From positions 10,382,885-10,446,884 of the forward strand of contig OZ024783.1 in NCBI GenBank assembly GCA_964017065.1: a DNA stretch of 64,000 bases, given 5' to 3'. A program made the position numbers and the translations under genes. A model generated the notes under the pieces. The model made no database searches. It worked only from the letters and a program-made list of their open reading frames with translations, and was not told where the DNA came from. Shown in pieces: positions 20,785 through 32,600 of the stretch; within the stretch, counting starts at the first letter, position 1, and the number at the start of each line of letters is the position of its first letter. The stretch comes from Haliclona indistincta. Lineage: Eukaryota > Porifera > Demospongiae > Haplosclerida > Chalinidae.

Positions 20785-21533
20785 GAGTTCAAGTAATTGA
20801 ATAATAAATAAGAAAATCAATGGAGTTTAGTTCCAGTACAGGTTTCAAAAAATTATATTTGAGCAAACAGATGACCAAAATATTTGAGTGTTTTTGCTTT
20901 AAAAAAACAACAAATGAAAGAGTTCACTTTACAGACTTGGAGAATGGGGTGAGCAAAGCATTACCAGCTATAAATTATATGTGCATTATTTTTATGGTAA
21001 TATGTCTGTTTGCATGCTTCCATGGTTCCACTGCTTTTAGTGCACTTACTGTTTGAATCTGTGCACCTTTGGAGATACATTCTAAAAAATTAAAATCTAT
21101 GAAGTGATACAGATCAGAGAGTGTGCCAGCAATCACCAACTGAATTACTTACAGCATCAGAAAGCCTGATCAATTGCACACTAACATGCTTGTTGAAGCC
21201 AGATAGGTTTGAATTCTCTAGTTTGGAACAAATTTAATCTTCAATTGTGATATCAGCTCAAATATGCATTATGATCATTCCTAACATACTTGTGTAACCA
21301 TATCTGCATGACCCCTATGCATGCATACAATATGCTAGCACAGTATAGTGTTCTCTGCTAGAGTAGTGCATTGTGCAATATGAACACCTGTGCTGATAAG
21401 AACATACACTTGTGTGGTCTCTGGTTTCACATAATAACAGCATGGCTGATCAAAAATAATATTCATTGCTCTAGTACCTATAATACACAGAGGATATCTC
21501 TGGAATTCAACTTAGTTATTTTAGTGTAGCACA
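20785..21533 (+). promoter_or_regulatory. Upstream region of 5TM pseudogene
   Basis: Matches 49530-50016 upstream of the intact gene at 50017 (GAGCAAACAGATGACCAA, GTGCACCTTTGGAGATACAT, ACCTATAATACACAG). TATAATA at 21479-21485 is 55 bp before the ATG. A small ORF at 20820-21056 is a by-product. Confidence 0.6.
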
Positions 21534-22560
21534 ATGTCAGCGTTCTGTTATAGCTTTAGTGTTATGGTCATCCTCAAGCTCCTACCAATGAGTATTGCCT
21601 TCTTCGTAATTTTACTAAGTGGTTTTATACCTATATGCTGCCAGCACATCAAGAGGACAAGCAAGATTCGCAAAATAGCTGAAAGTGCTACAGAAAAAAT
21701 TCTCAACAAAATCCTGAAAAAACGCAGAAATGAAGGAGATGAATCCTATATTGTATTAAACTACAAAGCTCCCAAAACACACGTATTCATACTGTTCACG
21801 ATATTGATTCAATTGATTAGTATTGCTGTGATACAGTTTTGGGATACGTTCCTACTAAGTGAAACTCTACAGTTTAGATACCACAATTAATCAACCCTTG
21901 GACTGCCACAACATGAGCTATTTGCAAGAAAACAACATCAATTCCATCATTTGTTACAGATATGTTTTCAGAGTCGGCTCAGCCACTGGGTCAGCACTTG
22001 GTACAGTAACAACCACTGTTATATTTTTACTGGTCATTACTTGGATTCTTCTGAAATGTTCTAAGGGAGCCAGACGAACAGTGCGTAGAGGATGGTGTAC
22101 TGCAGTCACACAAGTTATAATGGCATTGACAACCCTAGCTGTTACTGGTATACTGATCTATTTAGAGTTGGAAACTAACCAACTACCAACAACCAGTTGG
22201 ATCAATGGTTTTGGTAAAATCTATCCTACAGGATTAACAATATTTATTTAAACCATAGCATGAATAATTCTCTTTGATGTAACGAACGTTAATGAGGGCT
22301 ATAAATCGTGTACAGCCAGCACGCGTTTCAAGATGGCCGCCACGTTCGAGAATCCACAAACAAACGGCGCTCGGGCTGCCCTGCGGTCTTCCTGCGACGC
22401 AAGGTAGCCAGCTAGACGATAGGCAAGCAGCGCACTATGGTTTAAAGTAGTTATATACCTCACAGTCGGTATATAACTACTATTTACATCCTGCAATTTC
22501 AATGGTGGAAATTTGAAAAGAATTGTGCTGATGACAATCAAAGTGATCAAGTGCCATATC
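21534..22560 (+). pseudogene. 5TM-family pseudogene (deletion plus insertion)
   Basis: Close paralogue of 50017. Frame one (21534 on) runs through ICCQHIKRTSKIRKIAESAT, YIVLNYKAPKTHV and FWDTFLLSET. There about 31 bp present in the paralogue, encoding the first loop cysteines, are deleted (about 21866), shifting the frame. A second frame continues from LDCHNMSYLQENNINSIICY through GSATGSALGTVTTT to YPTG. Near 22251 a 230-bp element interrupts the last span, after which the tail resumes at 22487 (QFQWWKFEK) and stops near 22560. Otherwise well preserved, so the decay is fairly recent. Confidence 0.8.
22251..22480. mobile_element. 230-bp insertion with 6-bp TSD
   Basis: Flanked by TATTTA at 22245-22250 and 22481-22486; removing the insert and one TATTTA restores the paralogue reading frame. 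Contains CAAGATGGCCGCCA (YY1-like) and a terminal hairpin TAGTTATATA/TATATAACTA at about 22448-22479. Starts AACCATAGC and has CTATGGTT internally. Non-autonomous, class unknown. Confidence 0.7.
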
Positions 22561-22975
22561 ATAGGTTAATGACTTAACATAGTTTACTTTATTGTGTGCA
22601 AGTTTATGATACACTTCTTAATGTGTGTACTGGTAAAGTAGATGTCATTGTGACAAGAAGATAAATTCACATAAGTTCCAGATAAGATAACATAATTATG
22701 TTCTAGAAGTACATGTACATGTCTACAGTATAGAAATTGTACTTAGTTCGTATGCTATTTGTTTTTAAAAGAATGAAGTCAATTGTAATAATGGTTTCAT
22801 GTGATCTGTTTATAGCACCTGCTAATTTTGGATGTTATCGCACCATTGCTGATACTTAGTTACCTGATTGTTTATTTTGGGTTCAAGAATGTGCTATCGG
22901 CTACTAGTCTAAATAAAAACTAAAAACATACATCTACCATTCCACAAACACAGCAACAGCTGCAGATGCATGCAT

Positions 22976-23390
22976 ACTTTCTGTACAGCAATCACAATGC
23001 AGTGCTTTAGTTATGCAATCAAAAGCCATCAACAAGCCAATCAGTTCTAACCACAATTCAACTGGGCGTGTCTACAATGCTCAGTACAGCACAGGCATAC
23101 TGAACACGAGCGACTCAGATAGCGTCCATAGCTTGTTTACACAATTTCTCTGGACCTGCGCTGCTATCCTGTAGTGAAATTCTAACCTATCAGCTTCTAT
23201 GAAGTCAATTGTGGGTAGCTAGCCTTTGAAGAACTCCAGATCGCCATCGATCGCGAGGTACTGAACCAAGTCACGCCATAACTCACGAACAGAGCCTTAT
23301 AACCAAAATCCTTACAATTTATTTTCAAGCAAATTAATATCAACTTTAGCTTGTGTTGCACGTTTCAGTGCTTAGACATAAAAAGCAGCC
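22976..23390 (+). mobile_element. Partial family P element
   Basis: Shares CTGTACAGCAATCACAATGC, TCAACTGGGCGTGTC, the GATCGCGAGGTA region and CACGCCATAACTCACGAACA with 1370-1860. The ends with the TGCCTCGGTG inverted repeat were not seen. Confidence 0.55.
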
Positions 23391-24272
23391 ATTCATGCAC
23401 TAACTTTGTCTCACACATGCTGTTTTGACCAAAGCAGCGTTTTTTTGCTCTAGTGAGAGTGTTCTATCATACGACAGTTGGTAGATCGTCAAATGGGCGT
23501 AGTTAACTGCACTTGTCATTGACAACAAGCCCGCACGTTGTGCAAGTTGATTTTGCATATTAACGGTGATCACAGCACTAGTTTGTCTGTGTAATGGTTG
23601 CAAATGTTAGTAAAATCCACAGAAACAGAGGCTAGAATTGCTGTCTGCACTTGGAGGGTTAATTAATAATTAGAAATTTAGAATAGTTAGATAACATTGT
23701 GGTTTTCAACTTTTGGTAGTCTCCATAAAAGTACGCGGATTATTAAACACACTTTTATTATGACGCCTGATGCTCGAATTTTTTGTTAATTCAAGATCTG
23801 ATAGCTTCAAGGTGTACAGCCCGGTGTCCTTCGTGGTTCTATGCATGTGTTTGAATCATGATAACTTTTTGCTCGTGTTATGTTCGCCAGAGGGCGTACA
23901 CGATCGCTCGGTTGATGGCCTTAGAAGCTGAGGAACAATCCATGCATAGTCCCATGACCAGGTGTAAAACAAAGCTCTGTAGCGAATAATAGCTAGATAG
24001 AATGTTGTCTGTAAATTAGAACTGAGCCGTCACAAACCACCACATTTTTTAAATGATGAGCTACAAACGTTGATTCTTATTCGTAGCGCTGCATACTTTA
24101 CATAAAGTAAGTACACAATAGTACAAATGTGTACTGTAGGTATGCTTCTTCTGACCTGTACAGAAAGTAAAGAAGACGGTTAGAAAAAGTCATCCGTTAA
24201 TGATATTCATGTGCACCCGCCACCTTAAAATTCATCATTATTTAGAAAAAAAATTCATAGGACATGTATAGT
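23391..24272. other. Noncoding upstream region
   Basis: No gene or repeat recognised up to the promoter of the gene at 24363. Confidence 0.35.
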
Positions 24273-24286
24273 GCTTCCAAGGCAAC
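24273..24286 (+). promoter_or_regulatory. X-box-like RFX site
   Basis: GCTTCCAAGGCAAC fits RYYNYY-AA-RRNRAC and shares CCAAGGCAAC with the site at 4707-4720. It lies 76 bp upstream of the ATG at 24363 and 28 bp upstream of the TATA box. Confidence 0.45.
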
Positions 24287-24314
24287 AGCTATGCTTGATA
24301 CAGTCAAGGGAGGG

Positions 24315-24322
24315 TATATAAG
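24315..24322 (+). promoter_or_regulatory. TATA box
   Basis: TATATAAG, 41-48 bp before the ATG at 24363. A start about 30 bp downstream would leave a 5' UTR of under 25 nt. Confidence 0.7.
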
Positions 24323-24362
24323 CGAGTTCAAGTAAGAGTTTTGACTGTGTGGCCATAACACA

Positions 24363-25421
24363 ATGGCAATAATTTGCAAACCCACTGTTATCCTCTTGTT
24401 TGATTCAGTACTAGGATTGATCCTGTATGGTTTACTTGCATTAAGCAGCTTTATACTGCCTTTGTTTCTATGCTGCAAACCCAACAGACTAGGAAATTGG
24501 ATTCTCGGCTGGACCGAAACCGTTGTCGAACAAGTTTTTGACAATGTTCTTGAAAAACATACAAGCAGAGAGGGCATAAAGATCTATACCGTGTTGAACT
24601 ACAAAGCTCCGAGAATATTCACAACCATTCTGTCGTTTATATTGATTCAAATGGTTGCTGTCGCAGCTATACAATTCTGTGATGACTTCTTTATTGAAGA
24701 ATCTCATGATTGCATCACAAATGGACTGACCTGCTGCTACAGTGAAGACCTCTTTTCTGAAACAATTTTGGACTGCTCTAACAAGAGCTACTCAGAAAAC
24801 AGCAACATTACCTGTTACAGATTCGTGTCAAACTTAGGTGACGCAACTGGATCTGCACTCGGTGTGGTAACAACCATTGCTCTGATTCTCTATATTATTA
24901 CCATAAGCATGTTGAAAGCTTCCAAAGGAAAAAAAGGAAAAAATTGTCGAAAATGTTGCACCATAATGATACAGGTCATTACAGCGCTGGTAACAATAGT
25001 TCTGACTGGTCTATTTTGCTGGTTAAAATTCTTATCATATTTCTCACTTACAAAAAAGATCAATGCGATTTCTGAGATATTACCTACAGGCATTATAATA
25101 TCCTTGTACATCATCTTCTTTCCTTGGTACAAATTAAAAAAAGTAGATGATAATAACAATGACGTCGAAGATGACAACGATGATGACAACAATGATCTTG
25201 GTTCTGGGTCACTCAAGGACTACAGTTGTTTTACTAGTGCTAGCTATAGAAGAGGTGACGATGAAACAGTATATGATGAAGAGGATGACAACAAAGACTC
25301 AAAAAGATATAGTAGGCACAATGTGTGTTGTATTGTGAAAACAGTCTTTAGAATAATTAATATCTTGTATCCTTTATTTTGTAACGCCATTACTATTCTT
25401 AAGTTAGTATGCTTTATGTAA
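24363..25421 (+). CDS. 5TM-family membrane protein, long tail, 352 aa
   Basis: Closest to the gene at 4783. Spans are about residues 9-38, 86-109, 166-189, 204-225 and 243-258. Conserved blocks: GNWILGWTETVVEQVFDNVL, IYTVLNYKAPR, QFCDDFFIEESHDC, TCCY, LDCSNKS, ITCYRF and GDATGSALGVVTT. After FFPWYK the tail is long and strongly acidic (runs of D/N, about 265-290, and DDETVYDEEDD), then ends in an extra hydrophobic segment, CCIVKTVFRIINILYPLF followed by CNAITILKLVCFM, absent from paralogues and possibly a sixth membrane or re-entrant segment. Single exon with a strong TATA box and X-box-like site. Function unknown. Confidence 0.78.
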   Translation: MAIICKPTVILLFDSVLGLILYGLLALSSFILPLFLCCKPNRLGNWILGWTETVVEQVFDNVLEKHTSREGIKIYTVLNYKAPRIFTTILSFILIQMVAVAAIQFCDDFFIEESHDCITNGLTCCYSEDLFSETILDCSNKSYSENSNITCYRFVSNLGDATGSALGVVTTIALILYIITISMLKASKGKKGKNCRKCCTIMIQVITALVTIVLTGLFCWLKFLSYFSLTKKINAISEILPTGIIISLYIIFFPWYKLKKVDDNNNDVEDDNDDDNNDLGSGSLKDYSCFTSASYRRGDDETVYDEEDDNKDSKRYSRHNVCCIVKTVFRIINILYPLFCNAITILKLVCFM

Positions 25422-27063
25422 AATGCACATTGCTGATGCTGATTTGACAAAGAAATTAAAAGAGCAGTCAAAAATTTTGTGTGTCAAACTAGATAATGTC
25501 ATAGGGATAGTAGCGCAAGAGTTTGCTTGCAATTACAATAATATACACTTTGCAAAGTTGTATATACACTTGTAAGAGAGGCAATTGATCACTTCTTGCA
25601 ATAAGTACTTTGGGAGCATGTATTAAACCCTAGAAATACGTTCAAGAGTGATTGTGTCAGTACAACTGGTTTACATGCACGTTGATTATAATAACATGCT
25701 CTTGGGAACTTCAAACCACTTGCAAAATAATGCGCACATTCATCAGTACACTACGAAAACGTCTCTAGCACACACACTAGCTCATTTTCTAGTATGAACT
25801 CTGGTGCATTAATCTGTGCTGTACTGAATCACCAGTCGTTGGTGTGAAGCGATATAAGGGCCGCCACTTGGCTAGGAGAGGCTTTTGTGATTTGTTCTAT
25901 AATAAACTTGGTGAAAATCATTACTGGAGCCTGACCATAGACATCCAAACCTGACTATAAATTCAATCAACATCCACTGCTGTGTGTAAAGACAACTGTC
26001 ACAAGTGGTTTAATCACTGGTATTCAGCTAATAATGAATTCATAGTCATGCTTGCAAGGGCTATAGTCAGGCTTCAGTAATGAATTTCTTAATATTTACA
26101 TGAGGATATCAAGAGCCTGCTAGCATGTATTGCAAACTCCAAGCCTAAAAACTCTAACATCAGTGATTAGCAGACAAAAGAAGCAAATGATGACAGTAGA
26201 ACTTGAAATGACATGCATGTTAAGGCAGCTATAATAGATCTAGCATGTTCACTTTGATGGACTCCAGGTTAGTAAAGATAGTAGTATGCATAGTTGGGTC
26301 TAAAGATAGCTCATAAGTAAGTTTACACAATGTCACAAAGTTTAATACTTCAGGCTAACTATGGCTTTAATCATGAATAATGGAATGTGGAGTGGAGTAA
26401 GAGCAAACATAGCTGCCATTTAGAATCGGTAATACCAAGGGTTCATCAAGCCGCAAGAGGGGAAGCAACTCCAACGTAAATCTCCAAAAAGGAGAATTAT
26501 AAACTGCTACTAAAAATAGACATCAGGTTGCTCATGAGACGTGTACATGCACAGACTTTTCCTAGAATCAACGGATAAAGACAACGCCAAGCAACTGTGC
26601 TGAATGAGAGAGTATGACAGAAATTGAAGCTAGCGTGCTCTATTCAGACTTCACTGTGTGTTTGAGGCGCTATCTTCTGTTCATCCATGAAATATTTCTA
26701 AGAATAGTAACAGTTAACAATTCAAACCTTTGTACTAGTTGTAATGCCCTCCCACAGCTTTGCGACTTGATATGCCCTTGATAAAACTTTTTGTGCCACT
26801 TTCCTGTGAAACAACTACTTCTTACTACTAAATGAGATTCATACTATTGGAGGTTTATATTACTTGCTCAATACTAGAGTTACATATAAGTACCATGAAT
26901 ATTGTTTTGTAATCAAGCACCATACCAACCACCCCTTATTTATTGTGTTGGGCAAAACACATAAGAGGGGATACTTATCTTTGCAGTTGGCCGTAAAGAC
27001 TCCACTGATTTTTGATCTACCCAAGACCAAAGGATCTCTTAGGAATTTACCAGAGGAGACAAT
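25422..27063. other. Noncoding region
   Basis: No supported gene, RNA or repeat seen. Short ORFs on both strands near 26860-27136 lie upstream of the 5TM pseudogene and lack family sequence. Confidence 0.4.
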
Positions 27064-27971
27064 ATGGAATACAGTTACTATGCTCATTGGCAGTTCCCAG
27101 TATATTTCTTCTTTGAAGTTACACCCCTTTCTCTAGGTTTGTACTCAGCATGTTTTGGACTAATGAGTTTGTGTATCAGTTTCTGCAACAAATCCAATGA
27201 ACGCGTCATTCAATGGATGGTAGAGAAAGCCTTTAACTTTATGCTAAAGAAACAAACTGGCAGTGATGGAAAAAATCTTACCGAATATTAAGCTACAAAG
27301 TTCCCAATGGATACATCTATCTGCTATTCTTCACTATAATCAACCTGTTTGTAGTTGGACTCATAACATTTTGGGATGAATATTAGTTAGACAAATCCCA
27401 TATTTGCAGCACAGATCCACAATTTGCTTGCTTTCCCTTATTCCCTAATATGGACACTCCACAATTGGACTGCTCTAACACAAGCTATTTGAAAAATAAC
27501 GAAATCGATTCTGTCGTCTGCTTCAACTTTGTATTCAGACTAGGCTCAGCCACTGGATCTGCTCTTGGTACAATATCAACTATTGTTCTGATCATTTGCC
27601 CAATACAACTGATTCTTCTCAAAGTATCTAACGGAAGCGAATGGAATAAGCGTCGTGTAATCTCTACTGTAGCCATACAGATCTTCACAGTAATAACAAC
27701 ACTAGTGTTTGGTTTTGGTCACTCATTCTTGGAATTTCAAATTTCCTCTACAAAAGAAGAAAACCTGGTAACAATTCTAACAAATACACTTGTAGTACTT
27801 ACAATCATAATGAGCACCATATCTTTCTCAATGACTTATTGCGCAAAGGCGTACGAGCAAAGAAAACAGAGAAGAATAGAGCACAAAGAACAGAAGAACG
27901 AATCTGATAATAATGAACAGCATGAAGAACATAACAAATTAGCGTATGAAGAGCGAGAAAAATACGAATAG
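27064..27971 (+). pseudogene. 5TM-family pseudogene, divergent
   Basis: N-terminal part in one frame (MEYSYYAHWQFPVYFFFE, span 1, then NERVIQWMVEKAFNFMLKKQ) stops at 27291. The conserved block continues in another frame as ILSYKVPNGYIYLLFF, then FWDEY followed by an in-frame TAG near 27385. From there the frame is open to 27971: C-S-T-D-P, ACF, LDCSNTSYLKNNEIDSVVC, GSATGSALGTISTIVL, spans 3-5 and a long basic/acidic tail (EQRKQRRIEHKEQKNE). Two lesions make it a pseudogene. An ORF from 27450 could encode a protein of about 170 aa without the first two spans. AATAAA at 28026-28031. Confidence 0.7.
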
Positions 27972-29319
27972 CAGTGTGATAAGAGATTATTGAGTATGAT
28001 AATTTCATTTCTAGCACACTGTACCAATAAATTTTTTTTTGTTTTGTTTGGTCAGTATAAACAATATTTTACTATGAACCTGTTGCCCTTCTGTGAGTTT
28101 GCTCACTCATTGCTGTTATGTGTACTTGTTTCTTAAAACCTACCAGTCCTTGCAACCAGTGTGTGCTCACTTTAACGCCCAAGGATATAATGAGTGTTGT
28201 GATGGAATAATGAGTGTATGATCCACCGGCATTACTGTGTTTCATGGATGACATCAAGCTTGTATACCACATGACAGCATGAATCTATACAGTGAAGCAT
28301 AGTGTGGTACTGTATGACTGTAACTCTTATTATGACGTTGGGAAATAAGGACACATTTATAATTTTTCTTAGACTTGAACAAGGCAACGCATGCCTAGGT
28401 GAAGACAACTTAGAGTCGTCAAAGTGAAGCAGTAAATGCACCATGATGTGGTGCAAGGGAAAATAGCACTCTGGATGCAATGCACATTCAGAACCAATTC
28501 AACCTATCAGTACACTGAATCAAGGCACATTCACCACAAACCACATTCAAATGTGTATTCATGAACAGAGGAGGCAGGACATGAGTCATGATTACATCAC
28601 ATTGGAATGCATGTATTGATAATCATGTACTGACCAGCTACCACGCCCCCACACGCCCCAAAGTGGAGGCTGCTTTTGCACGCTTGCTGGCTACTCATGC
28701 CGTTAACTTTCAGTGATCTTCAAGCTGATCGAGGAAGTACAGGACAACGTCTTTCCTGCTGTGATAGTTTATAGTCTTCCTTCTCTGCTTTTGGATGTTT
28801 TGCCAGTTCACAGGCTTCTACTCAAGATAAAAGTTAATTGACTATGTTCCCTATGTCCTAAAACTGCCAGCACACAAACATGTTAAGTTGATAAAATCGT
28901 TGCATGATTCAAGTTGGCCATTTTCCTCAACCATCAGACAATGTTTTCTCAATCTAGAAGTTTATCAGCTGTTACATACCCATGTCCTGCCTCCTCTGAT
29001 TCATGAACAAGATCGGCAGTGGGTGTGGCCTTGAGCACATGGCATGTGGCTAGCTGTAAAGAAGACGACTGAAATCATTTGACGTAGATCTCAAGACGTT
29101 CAATACCAATCCTTTCATTGCCAGTGGCTTCATCTAGACATAGACGTACCCTAATGGAGGCGGTAGTGCTTGCTGTGCTCTTCTTGAACCAAGGCAGTAT
29201 AGAGTGACTACAGCAAGGTCCCTCCTCCCCTTCACACTACATACCATCCCATAGAGGGTCATTAGTGCACCATGATCCTCTGTACATAGCACTGTTGAAC
29301 CAGCAAGCTACCTGGAACA
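27972..29319. other. Noncoding region before the receptor array
   Basis: No supported gene. The homology shared by receptor units starts at GCGCAAAA near 29320. Confidence 0.4.
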
Positions 29320-29659
29320 GCGCAAAATATACAAATAGTGTGTGACAAACGACGCTTAGTTGCTGCCTAGTGTGCAGTGGTGCCATCTTTTTACAACCGC
29401 CCACACACAAGGTAAGTACGCAAATTTGGACATCTCGCTACATCAAAAAGAATTATTCATATCATAGTTTAAATGTTTTTACTACTCGTACTGTATATAC
29501 ACTACCACTATTACACATTAGGATCACTTGTACATTACCAGTAAAATAAACTCAACAACAAGAATGAAGCTAATTTATAGTCAAATGGCTAGAAAGATGG
29601 TGTCCAGAAAGAGCTACTCATAGCCATGATGTGTGTACACAATAAGAAGCAGCTCAAGC

Positions 29660-32600
29660 TCAAGTGTCAAACAGTAGTGGTTCTCTTGCCAACAATACTG
29701 GAGAGACTGAATCACGACCATCATGAGATTGAAACTCCAGCACAAACCGATGTTCTCCTCTACTTGAGCCATAGACTATTGATGGTGGGGATCCTGGAGG
29801 AGGTCTGTCCTCTTCATTGTCCTCTTCTGCTGCTACCTGAGGCACTTCAATATACTCCGGTCTGTTTTTAAATCCAAGCTTTCTCTTGATCTTTTTAAAA
29901 TCAAGGTTCCACCAAAGATGTATTGCCATAGTGACAAGACAGACAACAAAGGACAGGCAAACAGAGACAATGGTTGCTATTTGATAATGCTTGAACCTTA
30001 GAGAAGAAGCAGCAAGACTAGCAGTACTCAGGAGTAATATGTTGAGAAGATAAAAGACTTCAAGTGTGCTCAGATAAATCTTCTTATACACACCTTTCGT
30101 GAAAGACCAAAATATAAAAATACCCGCTACAACGGTGATGATGATGTAACCATTGATGGCAGCCAATTTTCCTGAAGTAAAGGAAAATGTCACAGTGAGA
30201 GTTAGTCGTGCCATTAAAGTCACTCCTGTCCAGAATCGAAATTTATCTTTGTATGGACCTCCATAAGCGTCTAACAGTGGCTTGAACTTTGCCACGGGAT
30301 TCCACCTGTGTAGTGGGATACACTTGTCACTGTATCTCTCTAGCAGAGGAGCACACAACACTAAAACAGGATAAGCTAGTCCAATGACCAGGACACAACA
30401 GGAGACGGCTACCAGAATAAGGTGTTTAAAACTGCCATAATCAATGTTCCCATCTATACTCCACACTATCAGTATACTGTCATTGCATGGCAACTGAAAC
30501 ATGGAAAGAGCATTAGTGACTGTGAGTAGGATTTTAGTGTAGGACATGAGAAACAGTGTAGCTAGTGCTGGGACAGCATGAGAGCCACACAACCTGCACA
30601 GCCACACAGAGTAGCGGCAGCCCACAATAATACCACCTATGAGCAGGAACAGGTAAGCAGGAAAGGCAAACTGTAGCCAAGTGTTCCAGTAGCTATCCAG
30701 TCCATCAAACAAACACACTTCAATACCCAGTTCAAGGTTAAGCCATGAGATGAACTGGCTCACCACTGGAATACTACCATTAGGGAAGAAAAAAGCTTCA
30801 TTGAGCTTCACCATGTTAGCGTAGAACAGGAGTCCATTGATAGTTCCGACAGAAACACTCAAGTTGAGGAACATCAACATAGCCACCAACACTATGCCAG
30901 CGAGGGCAAATACCGGCAACAAGAAAAGATACCAGTTAGAGCAAGTACTACAGCGATTGGATCCCAGCATGATACTAAGGTGAGACTGGCATTGTCCACA
31001 GAGTATACCTGTTCTATTGCCTAAACACTGACGATCTGGTGCCATGATATCAAATGAGACATTGGATTGATTGCAGTAGTCAAAAGGACAATTGGTAGTA
31101 CCAGTTATACACTGAGTGTTGTTGATGTAGGCGAACCAACCGTTGCCTGATTTAAGAAACTCAACACTTGTGGTAGATAAATTGCATTGGACATTGCTAG
31201 CACTCAAGAACTGCTCGCAGTGACACTGTCCTGAAATCTTAGTAAAGCCAATTGGGCACTCCCTGATGTCAACTCCAATAGACAAACCCCAGCCCGGTAG
31301 TCCACTATCCACTCTGATATCAACCAGTGCTGTTGCTGAGGAAGTGTTCTGCAGGAGAATGTGGAGCTGAAAACAGTTTTTATTGACGCTTTGACCATAG
31401 GAACGAACAAGTGTTGCATGTTGAGTATTGACCTGCACAACACCAGGACTAGTACCGCCATAGTATCCTACTGTAGCTATTGATGTGTTGATCTCTAGTC
31501 CTGGATATGATTGCATGTGATGCTGGGTCCTATCAGAGCAATCTGGTAAGCCACTATTGTTACAGAAGCAGACCATGATGGGGTCAGAGGACATGGATGA
31601 GAGTCTGTCAGTGTTAGTGAAATGAAAGTATTTACTGAGAGGAGTGTCAAAGTACCACGAGGTTTCATTGGGTTGTCCCACATGTGGTACATGTGGTTCA
31701 GAATTACAACCCATGAGTACTGCACCATACATATCACTTCCTGCTTTTCTTGCTCTGTTGCCTGAGAAGTCTATTGTGCCATAACCAACTGAGATTGTGA
31801 TTGTGCATTCCTTTTGATGATCCACTGCATATATTGAAGATTGCAAAAGAATTGCTCCACCACGTTCATCAGCAGTATTGTTGTACAGACACAGCTCGCC
31901 TTCAACTCCAATGCTGGCTTGCATTGATAGTGTGATACCTGCTCCCTCTGTGTTTCCATTATTCTGTATCACATTTCGACCACTGAATTCAGCGTGACTT
32001 GCGATTAGAGTGATTCCAGTCATATTGTTATTTGATATCACACAGTTGTCAAAATTACTATAACTACTACTATAACCACTAAATGCGGTAGTACAAAATA
32101 ATACAATGACAGAGTTACCTCCTGTGTTGTTCGAGAAGATACAGTTTACGATTTGAGTGAATGATTCATCCACAGACAAAATGACTGATACATTGTGACT
32201 GCTCTCAAACTGGCAGTCACATATTAGCAAGGATGTAATCTTTCTCATGTAAATGCCAGCTAATTGTAAATTTGCGAATTTCATTCTATTGTCACTTAAT
32301 GTAACTTGGGTGTCCCCATCACTGATAATAGACACTCCATAGTCTGAATATGTCATGCCAGTATGCACAATAGTTGACCCCATCAAGAGAAAAGTATTAA
32401 TTATTTGTGAAAGTAAAGAGATTTCAAAGCTTATATCATTAATCGATTGACCGTAATTATCAACGAAATCTGTGTTGATAATATTAACAAGTAGCGTTGA
32501 TTTAGAAACATCAAAATACATTCCACCGCCTACTGCAGCTGTATTTTGTGACAATACCAAATGCTCAAAAAACAGTTTAAAAGATCCATACATTGCATTG

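Noticed and set aside
20820..21056. 78-codon ORF after the retrotransposon
   Set aside because: It lies in upstream DNA homologous to 49540-49760, where the frame is broken.
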